Below are positions 28,580-38,486 of a DNA stretch of 64,000 bases, one piece after another. Source of the stretch: Sedimenticola hydrogenitrophicus (GTDB lineage Bacteria > Pseudomonadota > Gammaproteobacteria > Chromatiales > Chromatiaceae). The notes under the pieces were generated by a model. The model did no database searches. It was not told the origin of the DNA and worked only from the letters and a program-made list of their open reading frames with translations. The stretch lies in contig NZ_JAQGEI010000005.1 of NCBI RefSeq assembly GCF_029017505.1, positions 1 through 64,000 on the forward strand. Direction: 5' to 3'. A program made the position numbers and the translations under genes. Within the stretch, counting starts at the first letter, position 1. Each line of letters opens with the position of its first letter.

Positions 28580-29093
28580 GATATCTATTCCAGTCTGAGA
28601 GCCGTTGATAAATGTTGTTATAGGTTAGCAGCGAATTCGCTCGCACGAGTCAGGCGGCGGCCCAAGCGCCCCCAATGGCCGTCCGAGGAAACGGTTATCG
28701 AAGATTGTCACCAGAGTGGGGGGTGAATTCAATCACTAACCGCGATGTACAGGGCGATATGTCGCGTGGGGAACAAAAGGCGGCGGGCGAGCTACCGAAA
28801 CGCCTGCTGTCCGGTCACCTGTCCGCCCGATGCGGCCACCCGCAGCGGTTGCGCCTGTTGTGAAGCGGACCCAAACCGCTATACGCATACTATGCGTCCA
28901 CTCCGGTGATGTTCCCGAGCGGTTGGGCCCCAAGTCGCCGCCGCCAAGCAACAGGTCGCATTCAAGCTGTCCCCGGGGCCGCATAGCCCGTTACCATCAA
29001 GGCCGTTCGGGCGCCGGGCGTTGATCCCTGCTCGAAGCGCCGGTCAGGTCACAGGTCCTCCTGTGGTATCACTACTCATAAGCGGAAGACAAC
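28580..29093. other. Divergent intergenic region before folK
   Basis: 514 nt between divergent genes with no supported coding sequence or RNA. Both promoters must lie here, but no strong -35/-10 pair is obvious. Confidence 0.35.
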
Positions 29094-29657
29094 ATGCCCC
29101 GGGTCTACATTGGTGTTGGCAGTAACCATCAGCGCGCATACAACATCCAGGCCGCGGTGCGAGAGCTGGGCGCCTGTTTCGGTGCACTGACCCTCTCCTC
29201 GGTATATGAGAGCCGGGCTGTGGGCAGTGCACAGGGTCATTTCTATAATCTGGTTATCGGTCTGAATACTACAATACCGCTGGCCGCGCTAAGGCAGCGC
29301 CTGCATCAAATCGAACAGGCCTGCGGACGTGTGCGCGGCGGGACGTCGGGGGGGCGCTACCCCCTCGATCTTGATCTGTTGTTGTACGGCGACTACGTTG
29401 GGCCGGTGAATGACCGGTTCGTCCCCCGGCCCGATATCGAGCAGTATGCCTTTGTACTCTGCCCGCTGGCAGAAATAGCCGGCGAGGCGCGCCACCCCCA
29501 GCGGGGAGAGCGTTATCGAACGCTGTGGCAGCGTTTCGATAAGCGGCGGCAGCCGTTACGGCGTGTGCCGCTGGCACTGGACGATGTGGCAGCGCGGCCG
29601 CAAAGGGCCCATCCTCGTCGGGTAGGATTGACGCAGGTGGTGGGTGCCGCCGGTTAG
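29094..29657 (+). CDS. folK: HPPK-family 2-amino-4-hydroxy-6-hydroxymethyldihydropteridine kinase
   Basis: FolK pyrophosphorylates hydroxymethyl-dihydropterin in folate synthesis. The 187-residue protein begins with VYIGVGSNHQRAYNIQAAV and has SSVYESRAVG and GRYPLDLDLLLYGD, the signature covering the ATP and Mg sites; FVLCPLAEIAGEARHP closes the core. It is followed 35 nt downstream by the formate dehydrogenase genes, an unusual pairing that ties a folate gene to C1 oxidation. A second housekeeping folK may exist elsewhere. Confidence 0.88.
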   Translation: MPRVYIGVGSNHQRAYNIQAAVRELGACFGALTLSSVYESRAVGSAQGHFYNLVIGLNTTIPLAALRQRLHQIEQACGRVRGGTSGGRYPLDLDLLLYGDYVGPVNDRFVPRPDIEQYAFVLCPLAEIAGEARHPQRGERYRTLWQRFDKRRQPLRRVPLALDDVAARPQRAHPRRVGLTQVVGAAG

Positions 29658-29692
29658 CCATTCAAACATGGGCGTACAACGGGTCTTTAGAT

Positions 29693-31366
29693 ATGAGTAA
29701 GCAGCAACAGGGCAGACGTCGCGGTGGCCGCCGGGGGCGCAGCGTTAAACCGGAGGCGAGGGCGCAGGTGGCCGACCTGCTGCGGGGAGAGCGTCCGGCA
29801 AGGGATCGGCTGATCGAGTATCTGCACCTGATTCAGGACCGCTATGGGGCGTTGTCGGCGGATCATCTGGTGGCCCTGGCGGACCTGATGCGGCTCTCAC
29901 CGGTGGAGGTGTACGAGGTGGCCACCTTCTATCACCATTTCGATGTGCTGAAGGAGGGCGAGACACCGCCGCCTCCCCTGACCGTGCGCGTGTGTGATTC
30001 GGTGAGTTGCGAGCTGGCCGGCGCGCGCGGGCTCATCGACGCCCTCAGCGAAGGGCTGGATCCGGCGCAGGTGCGTATCCAAAAGGTTCCCTGTGTAGGG
30101 CGTTGCCAGGAGGCCCCGGTGGCGGTGGTGGGCACCCGGCCGGTAGCCCGGGCGACCTCCAAGCGGGTTCTGCGGGCGGTTGCGGAGGGCGATATATCGG
30201 ACACTCCGCCATCCCGGGCTATCGGCTACAGTCGCTATGTACGGGAGCGGGGATACGCCCTGATTAAGGCCTGTGTGGCGGGTGAACGGGATCGCGAGTC
30301 GGTGATGCGGGTGATGGAGGGATCCGGATTGCGCGGGCTGGGTGGCGCCGGCTTTCCCGCCGGACGCAAGTGGCGCATCGTTAGCGGCTTCCCCGGCAAA
30401 CGCATGCTGGCGGTGAATATCGATGAGGGTGAGCCGGGCACCTTCAAGGACCGGTACTACCTGGAGCGCGATCCGCACCGCTTCCTGGAAGGGATGCTGA
30501 TTGCCGCCTGGGCGGTGGGTTGTGACGAGATCTACATCTATCTGCGTGACGAGTACGCCGGTTGTCGCCAGCTGTTGGAGCGGGAACTGCAGCGCCTGAA
30601 AATGGAGCAACCCATAGCCCTGCCCCCGATTCATCTGCGGCGCGGCGCCGGGGCCTACATCTGCGGTGAAGAGTCGGCGATGATCGAATCACTGGAGGGC
30701 AAGCGGGGCATGCCGCGGCAGCGTCCCCCCTACCTGGCAGAGGTGGGGCTGTTCGGTCGGCCCACGCTGGAGCACAACTTCGAAACCCTCTACTGGGTGC
30801 GTGACATCCTGGAGCGGGGCGTCGACTGGTTTGCCGGCCACGGCGTCAACGGTCGTCAGGGTTTGCGCTCGTTCTCGGTAAGCGGACGGGTGAAGCGCCC
30901 CGGGGTGCATCTGGCGCCGGCCGGCATCACCCTGCGTCAACTGGTGGACGACTACTGCGACGGCATGCTGCCGGGACACACGCTGAAAGCCTATTTTCCA
31001 GGCGGTGCCTCGGGCGGCATCCTGCCCGCCTCACTGGCTGATCTGCCGCTTGATTTCGATACGCTGCAGGCACACGGCTGCTTCATCGGTTCGGCTGCTG
31101 TCATCGTGCTGTCGGACCAGGACAGCGTGCGCGACGCGGCGCTGAACGCGATGCGCTTTTTCGCCCATGAGTCCTGCGGTCAGTGCACCCCGTGCCGGGT
31201 CGGCACCCGCAAGGCCGCTGACCTGATGGCGGAACAGCAGTGGAATCATGCGCTGTTGGGGGAGCTGGCCCAGGTGATGGAGGATGCCTCGATCTGTGGT
31301 CTGGGCCAGGCCGCACCCAACCCCCTGCGCAGTGTGTTGCGCTATTTCCCGGAGGAGATCGTCTGA
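29693..31366 (+). CDS. NAD-dependent formate dehydrogenase, fused NuoE/NuoF beta subunit
   Basis: The 557-residue diaphorase subunit passes electrons from formate oxidation to NAD. Residues of about 30-165 are a NuoE-type [2Fe-2S] domain (CDSVSCELAG then CVGRCQEAP). The rest is NuoF-like with the NADH/FMN glycine motif GLRGLGGAGFPAGRKW, the second binding segment GAGAYICGEESAMIE and the [4Fe-4S] site ESCGQCTPCRVGT. Fusion of the two into one chain is the arrangement of the FDH1 type known from Methylobacterium. The catalytic subunit follows immediately. Confidence 0.92.
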   Translation: MSKQQQGRRRGGRRGRSVKPEARAQVADLLRGERPARDRLIEYLHLIQDRYGALSADHLVALADLMRLSPVEVYEVATFYHHFDVLKEGETPPPPLTVRVCDSVSCELAGARGLIDALSEGLDPAQVRIQKVPCVGRCQEAPVAVVGTRPVARATSKRVLRAVAEGDISDTPPSRAIGYSRYVRERGYALIKACVAGERDRESVMRVMEGSGLRGLGGAGFPAGRKWRIVSGFPGKRMLAVNIDEGEPGTFKDRYYLERDPHRFLEGMLIAAWAVGCDEIYIYLRDEYAGCRQLLERELQRLKMEQPIALPPIHLRRGAGAYICGEESAMIESLEGKRGMPRQRPPYLAEVGLFGRPTLEHNFETLYWVRDILERGVDWFAGHGVNGRQGLRSFSVSGRVKRPGVHLAPAGITLRQLVDDYCDGMLPGHTLKAYFPGGASGGILPASLADLPLDFDTLQAHGCFIGSAAVIVLSDQDSVRDAALNAMRFFAHESCGQCTPCRVGTRKAADLMAEQQWNHALLGELAQVMEDASICGLGQAAPNPLRSVLRYFPEEIV

Positions 31367-31367
31367 C

Positions 31368-34112
31368 ATGAGTGCCCACGACGACAACAACGGCAACGCG
31401 GTGCGCTTTACCCTGAACGGACAGACACTGGAGGCGTATGCGGGTGAATCGATCCTGCAGGTGGCAGAGCGGCATGGCGAGCGCATCCCCCGATTGTGCT
31501 ACAAGCCCGGGCTGCGGGCCGAGGGCAACTGTCGTGCCTGCATGGTGGAGATCGAGGGCGAACGGGTACTGGCCGCCTCCTGCTCACGCACCCCGACCGA
31601 AGGCATGGTGGTACATTCGAGCAATCCACGAGCACAAACCGCCCAGAAGATGGTCTTGGAACTGCTGCAGTCGGATGTGGCGGAGCGCGAATATACCCTG
31701 AATTCGGAGCTGGACCAGTGGGCCGATCATCTACGGGTCGGTACGCCCCGATTCGCCTCCCGGCGACAGCCGGTGCGGGATGCCTCCCATCCGGCCATCG
31801 AGGTCAATATGGATGCCTGCATCCAGTGCACCCGCTGTCTGCGCGCCTGTCGTGAGCTGCAGGTCAACGATGTGATCGGCTACGCCTTCCGTGGGGCCGA
31901 ATCAAAGATTGTATTCGACCTGGATGACCCGATGGGCGTGAGCAGCTGCGTCGCCTGTGGCGAGTGCGTACAGGCCTGTCCCACCGGTGCGCTGATGCCC
32001 TCCGGCGGGGTGGGGCTGATCGCCCCGGACAAGACGGTCGATTCCGTGTGCCCCTATTGTGGGGTGGGCTGCCTGATGAGCTACCAGGTGAAGGACAACC
32101 GGATCCTGCAGGTGCAGGGGCGTGATGGCGACACCAACCACGGTCGCCTGTGCGTGAAGGGGCGTTTCGGCTTCGATTATGTGAGCCACCCGCATCGCCT
32201 GCTGCGGCCCCTGATCCGACGGCCGGGCGTGCCCAAGTCGGTGGACGGCATAGGCGATCCCGCCGATTACCGGTCGGTATTTCGTGAGGCAAGCTGGGAG
32301 GAGGCGCTGAATGCCGCCGCCGACGGCCTGCGCCGGATCCTGCAGCAGCAGGGTGGGCGTGCCCTGGCGGGTTTCGGTTCGGCCAAGGGCAGTAACGAGG
32401 AGGCCTATCTGTTTCAGAAGCTGGTGCGCACCGGTTTCGGCAGCAACAACGTCGACCACTGCACCCGGCTGTGCCACGCTTCGAGCGTCGCTGCCTTGCT
32501 GGAGGCTATCGGTTCCGGTGCGGTCTCCAACCCGTTTGCCGACGTGGTCGAGGCCGAGGTGATTATTGTCATCGGCTCCAATCCGGCGGCCAATCACCCG
32601 GTGGCCGCCAGTTTTATCAAGAACGCGGCCCGGGCGGGCAAGACCCTGGTGATGATGGACCCGCGGGTCACTCCGGTGGCGCGTCATGCCGAGTACGTAC
32701 TACAGTTTAATCCGGATACTGATGTCGCCCTGTTGAATGCGATGATCCACACCATTATCGAAGAGGATTTGGTGGATCGGGAGTTTGTACAGCGGCGTAC
32801 CGAGGGCTTCGAACAGCTGCAGGCGCAGGTGCGTGAGTTCACTCCCGAACGCATGGCGCCGATCTGCGGCATCGATGCGCAGACCATTCGCGAGGTGGCG
32901 CGCAAATATGCTACTGCCCGCAGTGCCATGATCCTGTGGGGGATGGGCATCTCACAGCATGTGCACGGTACCGACAACGCCCGCTGCCTGATTGCGTTGT
33001 CCCTGATTACCGGTCAGATCGGTCGGCCGGGAACCGGCCTGCATCCGCTGCGTGGGCAGAACAATGTCCAGGGGGCATCGGATGTGGGCCTGATCCCGAT
33101 GGTGTTTCCCGACTACCAACGCGTCGACAATGCGCAGGCGCGGGCGCGCTTCGAGGCGCTTTGGCAGACCACCCTGGATGACCGGCCGGGACTCACAGTG
33201 GTGGAGATCATGCACGCCGTTCTGGCGGGCGGGATCCGCGGCATATACATCATGGGTGAGAATCCGGCGATGTCGGATCCCAATCTGAATCACACCCGCA
33301 AGGCACTGGCCGCGCTTGAGCATCTGGTGGTGCAGGACCTGTTCATGACCGAGACCGCCTGGTTTGCTGATGTGGTATTGCCGGCCTCGGCATTCCCGGA
33401 AAAGAGCGGCACTTTCACCAATACCGATCGCCGCGTGCAGCTGGGTCGTCAGGCACTGGAGCTGCCGGGCGAGGCGCGGCAGGATCTGTGGATCATCCAG
33501 GAGATCGCACGTCGCCTGGGACTGGATTGGCACTACCGTGGTCCACAGCAGGTGTTTGACGAGATGCGCAAGGCGATGCCGAGTATTACCGGTATAACCT
33601 GGCAGCGCTTGCAGCAGGAAGACTCCGTCACCTTCCCTTGTCACCAGGAGGGTGATCCGGGTGAACCGGTGATCTTCACCAATGATTTCCCAACCGCCAG
33701 CGGTAAGGGGCGATTGGTGCCGACCCAGCTGATTAGCGCCGATGAAGTGCCGGATGATGAGTATCCCAAGGTACTGATCACCGGCCGTCAACTGGAGCAC
33801 TGGCACACCGGCTCCATGACCCGGCGTTCCCAGGTACTGGATGCCATCGAGCCGATTCCGGTGGTGAATATGCATCCGAATGAGTTGGCGCAAATCGATA
33901 TCCGGGAGGGTGATCAGGTTCGGGTCAGCTCCAGAAGGGGTGAGTTGTTGGCGGCGGTGCGCGCCGATGACGGGCTGCGTCCGGGACAGGTGTTTATCGC
34001 TTTCTGTTATCGCGAAGCAGCGGCCAACCTGCTGACCAATGACGTGCTCGATCCGGCCGGAAAAATTCCAGAATTTAAATACTGCGCGGTGCATGTCGAA
34101 GCGGCTGTTTGA
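31368..34112 (+). CDS. NAD-dependent formate dehydrogenase alpha subunit (Mo/W-bis-PGD)
   Basis: The 914-residue subunit oxidises formate to CO2. It has an N-terminal [2Fe-2S] domain (CYKPGLRAEGNCRACMVEIEG), two ferredoxin clusters (CIQCTRCLRAC, CVACGECVQACP), the molybdopterin [4Fe-4S] motif CPYCGVGC and the metal-binding Cys in HCTRLCHASSV, where other families carry selenocysteine; no UGA is used here. The dinucleotide-binding C-terminal domain is complete. ATG 31368 follows GGAGGAG inside the preceding gene. Soluble and cytoplasmic, it is the last step for carbon from the betaine methyl groups. The metal (Mo or W) cannot be told. Chaperone genes fdhD/fdsC are not in the window. Confidence 0.95.
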   Translation: MSAHDDNNGNAVRFTLNGQTLEAYAGESILQVAERHGERIPRLCYKPGLRAEGNCRACMVEIEGERVLAASCSRTPTEGMVVHSSNPRAQTAQKMVLELLQSDVAEREYTLNSELDQWADHLRVGTPRFASRRQPVRDASHPAIEVNMDACIQCTRCLRACRELQVNDVIGYAFRGAESKIVFDLDDPMGVSSCVACGECVQACPTGALMPSGGVGLIAPDKTVDSVCPYCGVGCLMSYQVKDNRILQVQGRDGDTNHGRLCVKGRFGFDYVSHPHRLLRPLIRRPGVPKSVDGIGDPADYRSVFREASWEEALNAAADGLRRILQQQGGRALAGFGSAKGSNEEAYLFQKLVRTGFGSNNVDHCTRLCHASSVAALLEAIGSGAVSNPFADVVEAEVIIVIGSNPAANHPVAASFIKNAARAGKTLVMMDPRVTPVARHAEYVLQFNPDTDVALLNAMIHTIIEEDLVDREFVQRRTEGFEQLQAQVREFTPERMAPICGIDAQTIREVARKYATARSAMILWGMGISQHVHGTDNARCLIALSLITGQIGRPGTGLHPLRGQNNVQGASDVGLIPMVFPDYQRVDNAQARARFEALWQTTLDDRPGLTVVEIMHAVLAGGIRGIYIMGENPAMSDPNLNHTRKALAALEHLVVQDLFMTETAWFADVVLPASAFPEKSGTFTNTDRRVQLGRQALELPGEARQDLWIIQEIARRLGLDWHYRGPQQVFDEMRKAMPSITGITWQRLQQEDSVTFPCHQEGDPGEPVIFTNDFPTASGKGRLVPTQLISADEVPDDEYPKVLITGRQLEHWHTGSMTRRSQVLDAIEPIPVVNMHPNELAQIDIREGDQVRVSSRRGELLAAVRADDGLRPGQVFIAFCYREAAANLLTNDVLDPAGKIPEFKYCAVHVEAAV

Positions 34113-34129
34113 TTGCTGGCTTATCCTGC

Positions 34130-34163
34130 GCCCGGCCTGTCACTGACAGGCCGGGCTTTTTTT
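34130..34163 (+). terminator. Terminator after the formate dehydrogenase operon
   Basis: GCCCGGCCTGTCA and TGACAGGCCGGGC form a perfect 13-bp stem around one base, followed by seven T. Confidence 0.93.
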
Positions 34164-34356
34164 ATGCTTTCCCTGCTTGCTTTGTTTTCCTGTTTAAAAC
34201 TGTGCTGACGGCGTGTTTGGTCCGGGTCGGTTCGGGGCCTGCCATATGTCGTAAATAGACAGACCAAAGTCGCCCCGCAGACGTTTTTGTTCACCGCTTT
34301 GTTTCACCATTCCCTCACCAGCCAACGGTTGTATTTTTTGTTGAGGACTTTCGAAC

Positions 34357-36048
34357 ATGCCTGCATCCCAGCACATCAATCCCAAGGAAGATATCGAAAT
34401 CGCGCGCGAATTTTCGATGCGACCGATCAAAGAGATCGCAGCAAAACTCGATATCGAAGAGCAGGATCTGTTACCCCACGGCCACCACAAGGCGAAGGTT
34501 TCGTTGGACTATATCGAAAGCCTGAAGAGTCGTCCCAACGGTAAGTTGATATTGGTCGCCGGTATCAGCCCCACCAGGGCGGGTGAGGGTAAGACCACCA
34601 CCACCGTAGGTCTGGGTGATGCCTTGAGCCGTATCGGCAAGAAGGCCTCTATCTGCCTGCGCGAGCCGTCGCTCGGTCCCTGCTTTGGCATCAAGGGTGG
34701 TGCCGCCGGAGGTGGCTATGCGCAAGTGGTGCCGATGGAGGACATCAATCTGCACTTTACGGGTGATTTCCATGCCATCAGTGCAGCGCATAATCTGCTT
34801 TCCGCGATGCTCGATAATCATATCTATTGGGGTAATGAACTGGGTATCGATGCACGCCGGATCACCTGGCGCCGGGTAGTGGACATGAACGACCGGGCGT
34901 TGCGTGAGATCACCAACAGCCTGGGTGGCGTGATTAACGGTTTTCCGCGAATTGACGGTTTCGATATTACCGTGGCCTCCGAGGTGATGGCGATCTTCTG
35001 TCTGGCGCGTGACCTGGATGATCTGCAGGAGCGTCTGGGCAATATCATTGTCGGTTACAACCGGGAGCAGAAACCGGTCTTTGCGCGTGATTTGAATGCG
35101 CAGGGTGCGATGACCGCGCTTTTGAAGGACGCTATTCAACCGAACATGGTGCAGACACTGGAAGGGACGCCGGCGTTTGTGCACGGCGGGCCATTTGCCA
35201 ACATTGCGCACGGCTGCAATTCGGTATTGGCCACCTCCACCGCCCTTAAGCTCTCCGACTACGTAGTGACGGAGGCCGGGTTCGGTGCCGATCTGGGCGC
35301 CGAGAAGTTCTTCAATATCAAGATGCGCAAGGCGGGCCTGACCCCGGACGCCGCCGTGGTGGTGGGTACCATTCGTGCGCTAAAGATGCACGGTGGCTGT
35401 TCGCTGGATGAGTTGAAATATGAGCACCTGAAGGCGCTGGATCAGGGCTTTGAAAATATTGCGCGTCATGTCAGCAATGTGAAGAAGTTCGGTGTGCCGG
35501 TGGTGGTCGCCATCAATCGCTTTAGCGCCGATACCGACGCAGAGATCGAACTGCTGCAGGAGAAGTGTGCCGAGATTGGTGTGCAGGCGATCATGTGTGA
35601 TCACTGGGCGATGGGCGGCGAAGGTACCGAGGAGTTGGCACATGAAGTGGTTGCGATGATCGACCGCCAGCCAACCGAGTTCAGGTATCTTTACGATAAC
35701 GCGACGCCGCTGTGGGACAAGGTCAAGACCGTGGCCACCGAGTTGTACGGTGCCGATGACATCATTGCCGATCAGAAGGTGCGTGATCAGTTTGCCAAAC
35801 TGCAGGAGGACTTTGGTGAGCTGCCGGTGTGTATTGCCAAGACGCCAATGTCATTCAGCACCGATCCGGATCTGCGCGGTGCCCCGACCGGGCATGTGGT
35901 GCCGATACGTGAAGTGAGACTCTCCGCCGGTGCCGGTTTCGTGGTGGTGATCTGCGGCAATATCATGACCATGCCGGGCCTGCCCCGGGTGCCGACGGCG
36001 GAGAAGATATTTGTTAACAAAGCCGGACATATCGAAGGTCTTTTCTGA
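34357..36048 (+). CDS. fhs: Formate-tetrahydrofolate ligase
   Basis: Fhs interconverts formate, ATP and THF with 10-formyl-THF. The 563-residue protein has the P-loop-like [17 protein letters not shown], the characteristic [18 protein letters not shown] and an [20 protein letters not shown] segment. ATG 34357 follows GAGGA. Run in reverse, it would release formate for the dehydrogenase upstream and make ATP from each betaine methyl group. It is a single-gene unit bounded by terminators. Confidence 0.97.
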   Translation: MPASQHINPKEDIEIAREFSMRPIKEIAAKLDIEEQDLLPHGHHKAKVSLDYIESLKSRPNGKLILVAGISPTRAGEGKTTTTVGLGDALSRIGKKASICLREPSLGPCFGIKGGAAGGGYAQVVPMEDINLHFTGDFHAISAAHNLLSAMLDNHIYWGNELGIDARRITWRRVVDMNDRALREITNSLGGVINGFPRIDGFDITVASEVMAIFCLARDLDDLQERLGNIIVGYNREQKPVFARDLNAQGAMTALLKDAIQPNMVQTLEGTPAFVHGGPFANIAHGCNSVLATSTALKLSDYVVTEAGFGADLGAEKFFNIKMRKAGLTPDAAVVVGTIRALKMHGGCSLDELKYEHLKALDQGFENIARHVSNVKKFGVPVVVAINRFSADTDAEIELLQEKCAEIGVQAIMCDHWAMGGEGTEELAHEVVAMIDRQPTEFRYLYDNATPLWDKVKTVATELYGADDIIADQKVRDQFAKLQEDFGELPVCIAKTPMSFSTDPDLRGAPTGHVVPIREVRLSAGAGFVVVICGNIMTMPGLPRVPTAEKIFVNKAGHIEGLF

Positions 36049-36121
36049 CCGGAAAGTCCGAGTGCATTGAGGCGGCTCCGCTTCCAGCAGTAGACGGCTG
36101 TCATCGTCTACGGTCCTCCCT

Positions 36122-36149
36122 GGCCGGCTTCATGCCGGCCGCTTTTTTT
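36122..36149 (+). terminator. Terminator after fhs
   Basis: GGCCGGC, loop TTCAT, GCCGGCC, then GC and seven T. Confidence 0.92.
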
Positions 36150-36308
36150 CCAGTCGGCGAGGTTTGGCAAGGAGCCGGACGGCGCGGCACCAAGGTGGTC
36201 TGCAAGACCGTCGCCTAAAGGTAACAGCGGGTCGTGAAAAGACATGAGCGATTGCCAGGTTTCGGTAAGCTGAAAATCGGAATGACTGATCTGCACAGGA
36301 ACAGGCTG

Positions 36309-36794
36309 ATGACGAGTCAAGATGAACCGCAAGTGACTACGAAGACCCTGAAGGGTAGCTGTCTGTGTGGTTGTGTGGAGTATGAGGTTGACGGGCCGTT
36401 GCGGGATGTAGTGAGCTGCTACTGCGATCAGTGTCGCAAGAGCAGCGGCAACTTTGTCTCCGCCACTGCGGCGTCCGAGTCGCGGTTGAACATACTGCGT
36501 GGCGACGGCCTCGCCTGGTACGGCAACAAGCTGGCGAAACGCGGTTTTTGTCGTGAGTGTGGTTCCAGTCTGTTCTGGTTGCCGCGCCCCGGGGACGGCC
36601 TGATCCGTATCATGGCCGGCACCCTGCAGCGAGATACCGGGTTGCGGGTGGCGGCGCACATCTTTGTAAATCAACGCAGTGATTTTCAGGAGCTGGTTGG
36701 TGACGCACCACGGCTTATCAATGGGAATCATCCGGTGGGTATGTCGGACGCGGGACCTTCCGAGGACTGGGTTGCAAATTACGGGTGCAGCTAA
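36309..36794 (+). CDS. GFA/CENP-V family zinc protein
   Basis: The 161-residue protein has zinc-binding cysteines in GSCLCGCVEYEV, CYCDQCRKSSG and CRECGSSLF, the pattern of the glutathione-dependent formaldehyde-activating (GFA) fold. The family is biochemically diverse, and the formaldehyde-binding activity of its namesake is disputed, so a C1 role is only suggested by neighbours. The ATG at 36309 with AGGA upstream is preferred over 36282. The next gene begins one base after its stop codon. Confidence 0.82.
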   Translation: MTSQDEPQVTTKTLKGSCLCGCVEYEVDGPLRDVVSCYCDQCRKSSGNFVSATAASESRLNILRGDGLAWYGNKLAKRGFCRECGSSLFWLPRPGDGLIRIMAGTLQRDTGLRVAAHIFVNQRSDFQELVGDAPRLINGNHPVGMSDAGPSEDWVANYGCS

Positions 36795-36795
36795 G

Positions 36796-38220
36796 ATGAA
36801 CGTGCAGCGCATTGTTTCGGGGCATCGGCTTTCCGAGATACCTTATCATCCCGACAGTAGCCGCCTGTTCGAGGCGCTGGCGGATCTACCGTGGGCGATG
36901 TTTCTGGACAGTGGTCGACCTCGCAGCCAGCAGGGGCGTTACGACATCCTGGTGGCCGACCCTCGTGTGACCCTGGTCACCCGGGGAGAGGAGACGCTGA
37001 TCTGTGGCGAGGGCCTTGCAAAACGTTCGCGACGTCCGGCACTGGAGCTGTTGCGGGAGTTGTTGGGTAAGCCGTATGGCGACTATTCGCCCCTGCCGTT
37101 CCGGGGGGGAGCGGTGGGCCTGTTCGGCTACGAGTTGTGTTGTGATCCGGCCAATCCGCATGCCGGTGACAGCGCGGCCGGACGTTTTCCGGATATGGCG
37201 ATCGGCATCTACGACTGGGCGCTGGTGAGTGATCATCAGACGCGCCGCTGCTGGCTTGCCAGCAGCCATCTGACACCGGCGTTGGCGCGTCAGTGGTCGC
37301 GGCTCGTGGCGCGATTCACCCGGCTTCCAGCAGCGCGCAAACGGGTACCCTACCGGGCGCACGGAGCGGTGGAGACCAATTTGGGATTGGAGGCCTATGC
37401 CGCGGCCTTTCGGCGTATTAAACACTACCAGCGCGAAGGCGACTGCTACCAGGTAAATCTGACCCGTGAGTTCAGTGTACCGGTGTCAGGAGACCCCTGG
37501 CTGGCCTATCGCCGCCTGCGCAACATCAGTCCGGCGCCATACGCGGCCTATCTCAAGCTGCCCTGGGGCGAGGTCTTGAGCGTCTCACCCGAGCGTTTCA
37601 TTCAGGTAGCCCGCGGTGTGGTCGAGACCGCCCCGATCAAAGGTACCCGGCCGCGCAGCGAACACCAGGCGACCGATCGCCGGCTGGCGCGGGAGCTGGC
37701 TGAGAGTGAAAAGGACCGGGCGGAAAATCTGATGATAGTGGACCTGTTGCGTAACGATCTGGGCCGCCATTGCGTGCCCGGCAGCGTGCGCGTGCCGCGT
37801 CTGTTCGAGGTGCAAAGCTTTGCCAATGTGCACCACCTGGTGACCACCATCCACGCCGATATGCCCGCCGATGGCGATCCGTTGGCGTTGCTTGGTGGCG
37901 CCTTTCCCGGTGGTTCCATCACTGGCGCCCCCAAGCGTCGGGCAATGCAGGTGATCCGGGAGTTGGAGCCGCATCGGCGTGGCGTCTATTGCGGTAGCAT
38001 CGGCTATCTTGGCTATGACGGCAGCCTGGATACCAGCATCGCCATTCGTACCTTGCTGCAGCAGGACGGGGTGGCTCGCTTCTGGGCCGGCGGTGGCGTG
38101 GTGGCGGATTCGCAACTCGAGGCCGAGTATCAGGAGACCCTGGACAAGGCGGCCTGCATGCTGCGCCTGATGCAGGAGGCGGGGGCGGAGTCGTCGCTGA
38201 ATACGCGCGACGCCGGTTGA
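36796..38220 (+). CDS. pabB: Aminodeoxychorismate synthase component I
   Basis: PabB converts chorismate to 4-amino-4-deoxychorismate on the way to p-aminobenzoate and folate. The 474-residue protein has GDCYQVNLTREF, the substrate lysine motif ETAPIKGTRPR typical of PabB (PIKGT), and the C-terminal GGSITGAPKRRAM and RFWAGGGVVADS segments. ATG 36796 is used; the frame extends upstream over the GFA gene without coding potential. It supplies folate for C1 metabolism. Confidence 0.93.
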   Translation: MNVQRIVSGHRLSEIPYHPDSSRLFEALADLPWAMFLDSGRPRSQQGRYDILVADPRVTLVTRGEETLICGEGLAKRSRRPALELLRELLGKPYGDYSPLPFRGGAVGLFGYELCCDPANPHAGDSAAGRFPDMAIGIYDWALVSDHQTRRCWLASSHLTPALARQWSRLVARFTRLPAARKRVPYRAHGAVETNLGLEAYAAAFRRIKHYQREGDCYQVNLTREFSVPVSGDPWLAYRRLRNISPAPYAAYLKLPWGEVLSVSPERFIQVARGVVETAPIKGTRPRSEHQATDRRLARELAESEKDRAENLMIVDLLRNDLGRHCVPGSVRVPRLFEVQSFANVHHLVTTIHADMPADGDPLALLGGAFPGGSITGAPKRRAMQVIRELEPHRRGVYCGSIGYLGYDGSLDTSIAIRTLLQQDGVARFWAGGGVVADSQLEAEYQETLDKAACMLRLMQEAGAESSLNTRDAG

Positions 38221-38486
38221 GGGAGCTTCTGCGGCCCTTGTGGTAGTGATATCGTATCGGATCGGTTGTGCCGGGTTCGCGGGCGCAGGCGCCGGGATCG
38301 GCCGTCGGGCAGGGTATTGCCGCGTGCGTCGGGGGGTGTCGCAAATCCATACTATCAAGCCGCTGGCAGGCAACTGGCGATTTCTGCAAGTTAATACTAT
38401 GAGCGCTCTGAAGGCGCCCCCGCGGTGTGGGCGTGATGATGCCGCCAGTACGGCGAAGACCGTCTGGGAATGGAGGATGGGATCCG

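Noticed and set aside
32952-34094. 380-codon open frame antisense to the formate dehydrogenase gene
   Set aside because: Shadow frame; the plus strand carries full molybdopterin motifs.
38221-38486. Glycine riboswitch upstream of glyA
   Set aside because: I looked for the conserved aptamer core and linker pattern and could not see it; no convincing structure.
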